Origin: Agapanthus africanus
Lineage: Eukaryota > Streptophyta > Magnoliopsida > Asparagales > Amaryllidaceae
Assembly: GCA_030015575.1 (NCBI GenBank)
Contig: JASDDO010000001.1
Span: 327,393,595 to 327,457,594, forward strand
DNA length: 64,000 bases
Direction: 5' to 3'
The notes under the pieces are model-generated. The model had not been told where the DNA came from. It did not search any database and saw only the letters and a program-made list of their open reading frames with translations. Of this stretch, positions 44,103 through 55,323 are shown piece after piece. The translations under genes were made by a program, and so were the position numbers. Position 1 is the first letter of the stretch, and the number at the start of each line of letters is the position of its first letter.

Positions 44103-46301
44103 TGTTAGTAATATGTATGCCCTAGAGGCCATTACTGTACATACGATGTATATTATAGTGGATGCTTGGACATATATATGGAGGACTTTCTTTGTTGACA
44201 TGATAGTATGCTATCTGGTTGCACTTTATCTTAACATGTACTCCGATAGTCTCTTTAATACATGTTGATAAAGCCCTTAGGATGAGTACTTGACTACCGG
44301 GAATATGATGCAGATCATACTAGTGGGGACAGGGTAGTCATTAAGTACATCCTTCAAATGTTCCTAGTCGAGGGTGTATCGAGACAGGGCATCGATATAC
44401 CTGAGTAGACTAGCGTATACGCTTCTTGACCCATATGATGGGCGATGAATGATCCCATATCCATTGGTGTTTGACATCAGAGAAGGTATGCGGGTGCTCA
44501 GTGGAGACTGGGTACACTGGACGGACTCGCCGAGAACTCCTAGATGGTATTGTACCTATCGTCGGATAGCAGTTTTCTGGTGACACTAGTACTTGTTAGT
44601 CTGTAGACCCGAGATCGTCATAGAGTCTTGTGTGATTCCCACTGTGCTTTGATTTCCACCTTACCGCGTTCAACAGAACGTGCAAAACGGTGGCTTTTGG
44701 GTACAGTCCCGAGTCACATGGAGGCAATGAGCGATAGGAAGGGTTTCGTCTCTCCCGGTATAGGGAGTTGATGTTGCGCTATGCTCAATTGGCCATAACA
44801 AGAAATCCCTGGCCAGGGTTGCTGAGATCTACTGGTTAGTGTTATTAGTAGTTTCTCGGACCGTTATGGACCTTTCATCGGCATGACTTATCAGGCTATT
44901 GGGGTCTGACGTTATACCACCCCCAAGCTGTGATATGCGACATATCAGATGAAGAGACCAGACTGTACGGTAGTGTTACTGATTGGATTCACAGGAGTAC
45001 GAACAGGTTTGCTTGTTGATCTTCTGATCGCTCAATACCCGGGTGGCCGTTACATTTAGCAGACCTCTTGCGGCTTGTGGGTGTTTGATATGATCATCAC
45101 CTACTGCCGGCGTATTGATGAGTCTATAGAGTCCTACAAAGAGGTTTCCTGGCTCAAGCAAAACGGAGTAAGAGCGCATATGTGATATGTGCATGACCGA
45201 TATTAATGCGTGTATGTGATACCGCATTCTATTCTCGCGATGTGTGACATGATTTGTTATATTTGATATAGCCGAGTTATTGGATCAAGTGTTGATTCGA
45301 TAAGATGTTGCATTCGATATTAGTCGGTTATATGTGATATAGCCGAATTATTAAATCATGAGTTGATTTGGTAATTTAATGTATAATTATATATTTGATA
45401 TATTTTATTACATTAACTAATTTTTAGCTAACTAATGATTTCTTTTCTCACTTGATGTACACATTGTATATATGTGATATGTATAATTGTGTACATTTAT
45501 TGTGTCATGCTTGATGATACATACAAGATGGGTGTATGAGACTTATACCATGCTAGGGTTAAATCAGGGTTTTGATAATTTCTTAAGTTGATATAAAAGA
45601 GCAAAAGACTTGGTCAAAGTTTTCAAGCTTGGAGAAGCTTGTAGAACTTTCTCAAGGTCAACTCTTTTGTCATTCCTTAGGATATTTTTCCTTAATCCAA
45701 CCATTAACCATAGCCTTGGGTTTATTCTCTACATGAGTTAGGAATGATAGAATTAACTCAACCATGGGTGGAATAATTCATTTGGATGAATTATTCAAGA
45801 GTTCTTCTTCTTCTTTTTCAAGCTCCATGAAAAGCTTTCAAGCTTCAATGGAGGTATGAGAAATAATGTGAGAAAATCAATTCTAAAGTGAGCCCACCTC
45901 CTACTTCTTCATTCTCTACCACTTGCCATGTAGTAGAGTGTGTTCTCTTTACAAAGTTCATGACCTAGTGAAGGAATTGTTTGAGTTAGTGTCTCCTCGA
46001 CGTAGATCATCTTCGGCCTCGAAGTCATCAAAGCAAGCGCGTTCGTTTCTTCATAGAGCCTTTCTAGAGTCCGGAGTTTACAATCGCAGCGAAGGGGACT
46101 ACTACACGGAGCTATTTGAAGTGTAGGACCGGTCTATAAAGGTTGTATTCTTTGCTCACTACTTATTGCAAAGTGTTTGCATATATTTACCGTATATTTC
46201 GAATTAACGATTCATGATTAGGGTTAGCTAGAACGGAAAATCTTTGAATTTGCATGGAGGATGCCTCCCGAAACCTTGCTTCCGTGCTAGGAAACCCTAC
46301 A
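44103..46301 (+). mobile_element. Copia B 3' LTR, complete
   Basis: 2199 bp from TGTTAGTAATATGTATGCC to AAACCCTACA. It holds the imperfect heat-shock-type motif at 45634-45651. It shares GAGTCTATAGAGTCC-like and CCACTGTGCTTTGATT blocks with families A and C, so the three families are related. Confidence 0.9.
45634..45651 (+). promoter_or_regulatory. Heat-shock-element-like motif, copia B 3' LTR
   Basis: Same sequence as 27323-27340: alternating GAA/TTC-type units every five bases, with one unit off consensus. Confidence 0.4.
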
Positions 46302-46450
46302 ACTATAACTTGCAAAGTGTTTGCATATGTTTTCCGTATTATTTCTAGTAAACGATCTATGTTTAGGGTTACTTAGAACGACAAAATTTTAATTTGACAT
46401 GGACGATGCCTCCCGAAACCTTGCTGCCGTTGTAGACAACCCAACATCGA
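46302..46450 (+). mobile_element. Second, more diverged copia B LTR tail
   Basis: About 150 bp repeat the end of the adjoining LTR (GCAAAGTGTTTGCATATG, GATGCCTCCCGAAACCTTGC) with more divergence. Probably it is a piece of an older LTR into which copia B inserted, or a local duplication. Confidence 0.7.
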
Positions 46451-47388
46451 TCGCATACATGTACTGGCTACACGAATGATGTTCGGATGGATAAAACTAG
46501 TGAGCTTTGATTTAAGTCGGATCCTAGTATTATACTATTGGATTATACTTGTCTCTATGTATCCATATTTTTCGGAATACGAATACGGGTATGTATATAC
46601 GGTGAGGGCATTCTTGTAATTTCATAAGAATGAGCTTTTAGAAGGAGACACCTCATTATTGATTTATCCTTTTTTGATAAAGGATTAATAAGGTGGAAAT
46701 TAGGAGATATTTGAGGAATGGTTTGCAAGCATAGCTTGATATATTGTTTATTCATTTGGGTTTCCTATTCAAGCATGGTTGCATTTTTTGTGAGTATTTT
46801 ATTCCATGCTTGAATTATTGGAAAATTACTTAGCCATTCTTACACCCAATTCTCAAGATAATTCTCACATTACCATTCTCTCTCCTAAGTTTCCTCTCTT
46901 CCTCCCTCAAGCTCATCCCATCACACGAGTTGTGAATCAATGAGTATCGAGACAAATTAATCCAATATATCTTCTCTACTTCTACTTAATAGTCTTCCTT
47001 AGCAAGTTGGATCACTAAGTTACCTCATTTGAGGTTGGAGCATGACTATAGGCCCTCAGGTGGATATTTCTTCGACACAAAGGAGACCGGAAACCGAGTT
47101 CATTTGAAGCTTTAGAAGAGCCAAAGAAAGGAGATCAAGAAGAAGCTTGAACCAAGTAGAAAAGAACCACTTGAAGACCCGAAAGACTTGACATGAGGGT
47201 ATAATACTTTAACCGAGTAGTTAACGCCCCCTTGTAGTTTAGTTTTTGCTAGTTAAGGTTTAGTCAAGATCCTAAAGTGGATAAAGTCTATGTCGCAAAG
47301 CCAAACATGATCATTTGAAGTGAGAAAAATCGTTTTTGATGTATTCCGCCTCCCCACGATTATGTGGGGTGTGCTACATAGACTTACA
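46451..47388 (+). mobile_element. Copia A-like LTR, 3' part, diverged
   Basis: Resembles the second half of the copia A LTR: a decayed version of the 33-nt hairpin near 46497-46529, ACCGAGTAGTTAAC near 47211, and a GACTTACA end at 47388. The first half is not attached here. Confidence 0.75.
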
Positions 47389-47880
47389 GGTCAACCCTGT
47401 AAAACCCTGTGGCACAACGGGGGTGAGTTGCCAACTCGTGAATAGTAAATAATATCGCATAGATAATCGTAAGTATACACGAAAAGCGATAATTTGAAAT
47501 ACGCAATCTGATGGCATAAGAATAACAATATGGATATGCAGCAAAATCATGATCAAGGTACACCACCAGGGTACAACAACTACATGAAACAGTGCATGTC
47601 AAATAAATCCTGAGTGTTGGATAAAACATAAAACCTCATCATTGAATCATTATCATGGAAAACTGGTGTCCATCAACGACACCCCAAATTCCAATATCTC
47701 AGGCACCGTCACTCTAATCGGCCCTCATATCCATCTTATCTTATAACTCTGAACGGTATACTCCGGATATATGTAGAGTTTCAATACAATCACCGATAGG
47801 TAGTGCTCGCTCTTCCAGGCTCATCATTTACTCTACAACAATCTTTTCTTGCCTCGGGGTACCAAACTAGGTCAACCATA
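47389..47880 (-). mobile_element. Gypsy LTR fragment, minus strand
   Basis: The minus strand matches the LTR region around 53870-54470, including GAGTTGGCAACTCACCCCCG (complement at 47421-47440) and the CCCCGGGGTACC-like stretch near 47853-47864. Isolated, no coding content. Confidence 0.75.
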
Positions 47881-48278
47881 TGTTAGTGATATCTGCCATA
47901 GAGGCCATTATTGTATAGTACTAGTTTGTATATTACATTTTGGAAGCTTGGGATATACACGGATATTGTAACAGTCTTGCTCAATATAGTAGTATGCTAC
48001 TTGGTTTGTTTCTATCTCAATATGTGTATATGTTTCTTTTTAACGCATCGCTAATACATATTGGTAGAGCCCTTAGGATCTTTGCTTGACTGCCAGTGTT
48101 GTGATGGCAGTCACACTAGTGGGGGCTGGGTAGTCTATAAGTACATCCTTGTACAGGTCCCTAGTCATAGGATTATTAAGATAGAGCATCGATACTCCAG
48201 AGTAGACTAGTGTATATGCTTCTCATCTCAACAGGAGAGATGGTCTGTCCCACATCCATTGGTACATCATACTGGAGA
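47881..48278 (+). mobile_element. Copia A-type LTR, first ~400 bp
   Basis: Starts TGTTAGTGATATCTGCC and follows the copia A LTR until it is cut at 48279 by the start of a copia B-type LTR. Confidence 0.85.
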
Positions 48279-49032
48279 TGTTAGTTATGTATATGACCTA
48301 GAGGCCATTGTTGTACATATGATGTATATTATTGTGGATGCTTGGATATATATAGAGAGGACTTTCTTGCTCGACATGATAGTATGCTATCTGGTTTCAC
48401 TTTGTCTTAACATATTGACTTGTATTGGGTTACTGTCTTGCTCTCACATGTTGATAAAGCCCTTAGGATATGTACTTGACTATTAAGACTATGATGTAGA
48501 TCATACTAGTGGGGCCAGGGTAGTCTATAAGTACATCCTATAACTGTTCCTAGTCGAGGGTGTATCGAGACAGGGCATCGATGCTTCAGAGTAGACTAGT
48601 GTATACGCATCTTGACCTATATGATGGGCGATGGATGATCCCACATCCATTGGTGTGTGACATCAAAGATGTTATACGGGTGCTCAGTGTAGACTGGGTA
48701 CACTGAACAGACTCGCCGAGAACTCCTTGTTGGTATTATACCTATCATCAGATAGCAGTTCTCTGGTGACACTAGTACATGTTAGTCTGTAGACCCAAGA
48801 TCGTCATAGAGTCTTGTGTGATTCCCACTATGCTTTGATTTCCACCTTATCACGTTCAAGAGAACGTGCAAAACGGTGGCTTTTGGGTACAGTCCCGAAT
48901 CACATGGAGGCATTAAGAAATAGGAGGGGTTTCGTCTGTCCCGGTATTGAGGGATGATGTTGCGCTGTGTTCGATTGGCTATAACTGGAAGTCCCTGGCC
49001 AGCGCTGATATGGAGATTTACTGGTAAGTGTT
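48279..49032 (+). mobile_element. Copia B-type LTR, first ~750 bp
   Basis: Starts TGTTAGTTATGTATATGACC and follows the copia B LTR until it is cut at 49033 by a same-family LTR in opposite orientation. Confidence 0.85.
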
Positions 49033-51251
49033 TGTAGGGTTAGGATAGCACCTTGTGAAGGTTTTGGCAAGCATCAAACATGCTACTTTAAAATTTTTGG
49101 GGTGCTAAACAAACCCTAAACAAGATCTTAACTAGAGGATTAGGGTTAACATAGCATGTAAACAAATTTACATCTAAGAGAGAGGGATTACAACCTTTGT
49201 AGTCCGTTCCTTCACTTCATAAGCTCCGAGTAGTAGTCCCTTCGCCGCGATCCATGAACTTCCGGACTCTAGAGAGGCTCCACAAGCTGAATGATCCATG
49301 CTTGCTTGAAATCTTCCTTTTCGAAGATGATCTACCTTGAAGAATCTTTAACCCAAGTTTACACTTCACTAAACAACTTATTAGAGAAGTGAACACCCTA
49401 ATCTAAGTGGCTAGAATAGATAAGGATGATGAAGTAGGAATTTAGCTCTCTTTTATTTCAATTTCTCACCATTTATCATCGCAAATACAAAAGCTAGTGA
49501 AGCTTTTTTCAAAGAGGAAGAAGAAGAAAAAGATAATCCTTTTGTGATGAATAATGAATTATTGTTATGGTTACAAAACCAACCATGAGTTAAGAATGAA
49601 GGCTTAACCCTTGTAGAGAATAAACTAGGGTAAAGGGTTTGGGTTGGGTTAAGAAAATATCTACACAAAAATATCTAAGCAAAAAACAAACGAAAGCTTC
49701 TTGAAGCTTCATGAAAAAGCTAACCCAAATGCTAACCCAAATCAAACCCTAACTTGTTTAATCTCTACAAATCATGTTGCATTTGTAATCATAACTTGTT
49801 ACAATATTATATATCACATATATAAAATATTTTTATAACAAAAGAAAATAATACAATTAACATATATCGCATATATATCAATGTATTATCCGGTGAGAAA
49901 ATGAATCAATAAAGCGAGCTTATATTAGTTAATATAATGTAATATATCACATATATAATTATACATCAAATTATCTAATCAACACTTGATCCGACAATCC
50001 GGCTATCTCGCATATAACCGACTAATATAACATGTAACGATTCATCGAATCAACACTTGATCCGACAACCCGGCTATATCACATATACCCGGCCGATATC
50101 ATATATCGTGAGAATAGAATACGGTATCTCATATCGTATTATTCTCGGTCCCGCACATATCACACATGTGCTCCTACTCCGTTTAGCCTGAGCCAAGAAA
50201 CCTCTGTGTAGGACTCTAAAGAATCGTCAATACGCCGGCAGTAAGTGATGATCATATCAAACACCCACAAGCTGCAAGCGGTCAGCTAAACGTAATAGCC
50301 ACACAGGTATCGAACGATCAGAAGATTAACAAGAAAGCCTGTACATTCTCCTGTGAATCCAATCAGTAACACTACCGTACAGTCCGGTCTCTTCGTCTGA
50401 TATGTTGCATATCTAGTCTAGGGGTGGTAAACGTCAGACCCTAGTAACCGATAAGTCGTGTCGATGTGAGGCTCATAACAGGTCGAGAAACTATTGATAA
50501 CACTTACCAGTAGTACTCTATATCAGCCCTGGCCAGAGACTTCCAGTTATAGCCAATCGAACACAGCACAACATCAACTCCCTATATCGGGAGAGACGAA
50601 ACCCCTCCTATCGCTCATTGCCTCCATGTGATTCGGGACTGTACCCAAAAGCCACCGTTTTGCACACCCTCTTGGACGTTGTATGGTGGAAATCAAAGCA
50701 CAGTGAGAATCACACAAGACTCTATGACGATCTCGGGTCTACAAACTAACCTGTACCAGTATCACCAGAGAACTGCTCTCTGACGATTGGTATAAATCCA
50801 TCTAGGAGTTCTCGGCGAGTCCGTTCAGTGTACCCAGTCTCTACTGAGCACCCGTACACCATCTTTGATGTCAAACACCGATGGATATGGGATCATCCAT
50901 CACCCATCATATGGGTCAAGATGTGTATACGCTAGTCTACTCTGGTGTATCGATGCCCTGTCTCGATACACCCTCGACTAGGAACAGTTATAGGATGTAC
51001 TCGTTGACTACCCTGGCCCCACTAGTATGATCTCATCATAGTCCCAGTAGTCGAGTACATATCCTAAGGTCTTTATCAACATGTGAGAGCAAGACAGTAA
51101 ATTAATACAAGTCAACATATTAAGGCAAAGTGAAACCAAATAGCATACTATCATGTCGAGCAAGAAAGTCCTCTCTATATATATCCAAGCATCCATTATA
51201 ATATACATCATATGTACAACAATGGCCTCTAGGGCATATATATAACTAACA
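49033..51251 (-). mobile_element. Copia B-type 3' LTR, minus strand
   Basis: A 2219-bp LTR starting TGTTAGTTATATATGCC at 51251 and ending in CCCTACA at 49033 on the minus strand. The polypurine tract (51252-51262) and RNase H tail lie to its right, so it is the 3' LTR of an inverted element. It carries a perfect four-unit heat-shock element at 49698-49715. Confidence 0.9.
49698..49715 (-). promoter_or_regulatory. Perfect four-unit heat-shock element
   Basis: TTCTTGAAGCTTCATGAA is TTC-nn-GAA-nn-TTC-nn-GAA with no deviation, the form bound by plant heat-shock factors. The heat-activated Arabidopsis copia element ONSEN uses such sites in its LTR. The two LTRs at 26225 and 44103 have a degenerate version at the same place. 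Confidence 0.55.
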
Positions 51252-51475
51252 ATCTCCCACTTGCACTAAGGCCAGCTGTTGTAGTATCTCATACCCAACA
51301 TCCCGAAGAGTCTCTCAAATTGTATCTGGTGTATGGCCTTCGTGAGTGGATCCGCAGTATTGTCCTTCGTATCAACTCTCCTGACCTCGATCTCCCGGCG
51401 ATCAACTATCTCCTGGATCAGGTGATACTGCCTCAGAATATGTCTGGACTTCTGATGGGACCTGGTGTAACGTTT
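51252..51475 (-). pseudogene. Copia B-type RNase H tail and polypurine tract (minus)
   Basis: The end of an inverted copia element: polypurine tract AAGTGGGAGAT on the minus strand at 51252-51262, then the last ~200 bp of an RNase H region similar to 20380-20570. It is cut by the gypsy element at 51476, and the rest must lie beyond the right edge. No breaks are counted because so little is present. Confidence 0.8.
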
Positions 51476-53049
51476 TAGAAATCGTATTGCGAATTTTCCC
51501 GTTTTAGGGCAAAATTGTCGGTTTTTCCCGTTTTAACCCGATTTCGATCAAACGTCCGTATAAGCTTGACAGCACCTAGTTTAGCTAAAACAAAGCTAGT
51601 GCGTGAACTTTGGGAGTATTTGGAAGGTTTTGGTTCAGATAGAATTTTTCCCAAATAAAATATTATTTTAAGCGGTATTTTGTGCACGTAAATCGAGAAA
51701 ACTTTTCTCTTGTGAATAAATTAATTTTGTCACTAGAATATTTTGGAAACTTCTTTTTTAAATATCTAGATATTTTTGGAGTGCAAAAGGATTTATTTTA
51801 AAAAGAAAAGAAAAGATGTAAAGGTGGCATATAGCATTTATTAGCTTTTATTACTCATTTTCCTAGCAATTTTCTCACACAAAATTCACAAAAATACCCC
51901 CAACCTTCCCTTGGCCGAAACCCCTTCCCATTTCTGTCCAAAACATTTCCCAAGCTCATTTCTTCATTCTTTCTTTAAAATTCTTGAAGAAAAATTCCAA
52001 AAATAATCCACAAAATCCTAAATAAAAATAAAACCATCATTTCCTTTACTAATACTTCTTGGATCTTCAAAAAAGCATGGTTTTTTTGATGCTATGATGA
52101 GGGATTAAGCTTCATTTTGGTGTTCATGGGGAGGTATAATTTCTTACCTTAATCCATAATTAATTGTTTTATTCTTAATCTTGCTAGTTAAGTTAGCTAA
52201 TTATGTGTTTAGTATAGCTTTTAAATCATGATTAATTCATTTATATTTGTTTTAAGAAATTCATGTTAGGGTTAAAGTTTATTTAAGTGATTAATGTTCA
52301 TTTAAAGTGTTAATTTGTTTTTTGGAAAAGATTAACCTGGTAGAAATGTTAATTTTTGCTAATGAGCACTTTGTTTAATTATACAAATTTGCTTACTAGG
52401 TTTTTGCTAAAACTTAATTAGCAAGTGTTAAAAATATAGGAATGGTTTAGATAGCTTAGTTAAGCTATTATAAGGTGTTTGTAATCGCTAGATATGCGTT
52501 AGCTTGAAACTAGTGCAAAATATTGCGATAGGTTGCTTACTAGGTTTCGGGGTTTTTCCGACGTGGGTTCGATTGGTCGTTGCGAGGATATATCTATTGT
52601 ATTCCTCGTAATTGTTTGTGTTGTGTTGTGCGATCGGGACGATCGGGGTCTAGACTTGGTGTTTTGTAGTTTAGCGACCCCAGTTAGGGTTTTTGGCCGA
52701 TATCGTGCGCGATAGATGCGCTAAGCGCGCAGTGTAATTTTCTGGGCGTTTTCATCGCGTTTCGTTGTCTTTTCGTCATTATAGGATATTTAGCTTATGT
52801 GTTGTATTTATGAAATTTTAGGTTCGCAAGCAGGGACTTCGGGTGCTGCGGACAAGGGGAAGCAGGTGGTCGGATTTTCATAGCTCGAGACCTATATCTG
52901 TGAGTAGATTTAACATCTACGGGAAAATCGCCCGTATGGCGTTATGCGTCGGGGCTGATATGATATGTTAGCTGCATGTTATTGCATATTGCTTAATTTC
53001 ATATGAATGTCATTGCATAATAGTATCTATTGTACTTTAGATATAACAC

Positions 53050-53111
53050 ATTACTGATGGTTCATATTGCACGAGCACTAAATTGTATGCTACACCCACA
53101 TCGTCAGTAAT
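53050..53111 (+). other. Conserved gypsy LTR hairpin with a paired change
   Basis: Arms ATTACTGA and TCAGTAAT. Relative to ATTACCGA/TCGGTAAT of the LARD and minus-strand copies, one base has changed in each arm and pairing is kept. Confidence 0.55.
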
Positions 53112-53280
53112 TGCCATGACACGCACAAACCACCTACATACGTGATATGGTAGTGGATAGGGATAGTGGAGGTAGTCCTTTGTGCATATGAGATAATGTT
53201 GACACTTACATACGTGTTATTGTGTTTGACAAGGATAGTTAAGATAGTAACTCTTAATCCATTTCACGTATACCTTACTA

Positions 53281-53385
53281 TAGCTACTTGTACATCTTGC
53301 ATACATATTGACATGTACACCCACATAGTCTATTACAGCTACATGTACATCATGCACACATATTGACATGTACACCCGCATATTT
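53281..53385 (+). repeat. Two-copy ~50-bp tandem repeat in gypsy LTR
   Basis: 53281-53335 and 53336-53385 share GTACATC-TGCA-ACATATTGACATGTACACCC-like sequence. Confidence 0.75.
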
Positions 53386-55087
53386 TCGCTATAGTTGTAT
53401 TTATCCTAAGTGGTATTGTTTTGATATGTGATATTGAGTTGTTGATCATTGCGCTTATGAAATGCATCATACATACTTGCTTACATGTAGATACTTAAAC
53501 TTTGCTACACTTACATGTACACCTCATATGATGCTGCACTTGTTTTTTGGAGGATTTTGGGAACCGCAAGATATATTTTAAAGATGGATTCATTTAAAAG
53601 AGCGGATTTCCCTTGGTATGCTCATATTGTTGTTTTATGTTGCATATATCAGTTTTCATGGTTTTACGCATTGAGATATGGATTTCATATGATTTATGGA
53701 TTTGAGAACCGTGGGGGTATTTAAAGAAAACTATGTATTGTTTGAAAACCCGATTTCTCTTGATATGATATTTCAGTGCGTCCACCATGTGATTTCTCGG
53801 TTCTGAGATTTGGCTTGTGATACCCGATTCGAGGAGCGGGAGGCACCGTCTGTGGGTACATCGTGGACCCGGTATGGTACCCCGGGGCGAGTGGTGATTT
53901 CGTCATGTAGACGATAAGCCTGGCGGTGGGACCACTACCTACCGGTGAAAGTAATTGGACTCGGCGGTTATTATGAGGATACCGACCGGAGTGATGTATG
54001 ACATATCGTCAGGTCCAGTCATGGTGACAGCACCTGAGTTATGGGGATTTACGTGTCGATGCTAGACACGGGTTTTCATGATGTTTTGGGTGTCGATGTT
54101 AGACACTCAGGTTCCATGAGACTTACAGGATGTGAGGGCCGATCTGAGGATGCGGTGCCTGAGGATTTGGGATTTGATGTGTCAGTGAGGGAGACTAGTG
54201 TTTTTCCATGCTGATGATTTTTCTTGAGATTTTATATTATATCATCCCACACACAGGATTATGTTGATATGCATTGCTTCATGTAGTTGTAGTACCCTGA
54301 TGATGTACTTTTACATGATTGTTGTATATTCACTTATCATACTTATGCTATCGGATTACATGTGATAGATAGATCGCTGTTCGTGCAAACTTGCGATTAC
54401 AGTATAATGTTATTTACTATTCAAGAGTTGGCAACTCACCCCCGTTATGCCACAGTGTTTTGCAGGACTTACCCTCTGAGTAGTCGCGGCAGGGTGTCTT
54501 ATCATCTCTACTTTTGCGGATACCGCTACGGTTGGCTATGAGGCCTTGCTTTTAGGTGGGTTTGCGGTTATCTGTTTGTACATTTTATATCTTTTTGTTG
54601 GATCTAGTATTCTCCATCTACCACCATGTTGTATATGACTTAGAGACTACTTGAGAGGATTCAGTGTTATATTTTGTGGTGACTTTGGGTGCCGTGCTCG
54701 TGGGTGCCGGTTTTGTTGAAAAGTTTTACTTCTTTATGCAGTTTTCTTTTATATTTCTTCGCTTCAGCGTCGTATATATGTTGTGGTGGTTGTCTCCGCC
54801 GTTGGGCGCGATTTGCTCCCGTTTGGGATTCTCTTATTATTATTTATGTTGTACCTATTTTCGGGGCTGGTTTTTACAAAGGAGGTGCTGCCGAATTTTT
54901 TAAGAACGAAAACTAAACTTAAAGATTTTTACTTGAAAATTTCCGAATGTTTAAAACTATGTTTTCTCCGTTGATCCAGTTTTGGGGGTTTAGATTTCTG
55001 GGTTTCAGCTTACTTGAGTTGCATACGCCTGTAGACGTTACGTAGTTTAAGTGGGTTACGGGCCAAAGTTTTGGGTCGTGACAAAGT

Positions 55088-55099
55088 TGGTATCAAAGT
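55088..55099 (+). other. Primer-binding site, initiator tRNA-Met (gypsy)
   Basis: TGGTATCAAAGT, a slightly variant initiator tRNA-Met site, five bases after the LTR end as in the LARD-like element. Confidence 0.8.
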
Positions 55100-55323
55100 G
55101 CTAGGTGTTACCTTTCGGAGTGTAGGATGACCTTGGTATTATGGAGTAGGTAGCTTAAGCAGAGTGACGTAGCGTGTGTATGTTTCGCGGCATACTTACG
55201 ACACGGTACTCCGCCTAAGTGACCTTAGGACTTATTGATTGAAATTCCTCCCGTGATTGATATACATCTTTGTGATTCGATTTCCGTTTCCTTATCGATT
55301 TTTTTTTCAATTTCTAGCCTATA

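Larger units (their letters stand above)
26225..46301 (+). mobile_element. Copia B element with nested copia C
   Basis: A Ty1/copia element in plus orientation. Its parts are the 5' LTR without its first ~430 bp (26225-27986), the primer-binding site (27988-27999), the leader (28000-31025), decayed pol in two parts (31026-32835 and 43047-44090), the polypurine tract (44092-44102) and the 3' LTR (44103-46301). A minus-strand copia C is inserted in pol, and a gypsy element is inserted in the 5' LTR. The coding part is heavily broken (more than ten breaks). It looks like the oldest element of the left half, consistent with its place at the bottom of the nest. Confidence 0.88.
51476..55083 (+). 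mobile_element. Gypsy 5' LTR
   Basis: 3608 bp from TGTAACGTTTTAG to GTCGTGACA. It shares the hairpin (53050-53111), the GTACCCCGGGGCGAG stretch near 53877 and the terminal ~150 bp with the LARD LTR. A 50-bp near repeat lies at 53281-53385. Confidence 0.9.
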
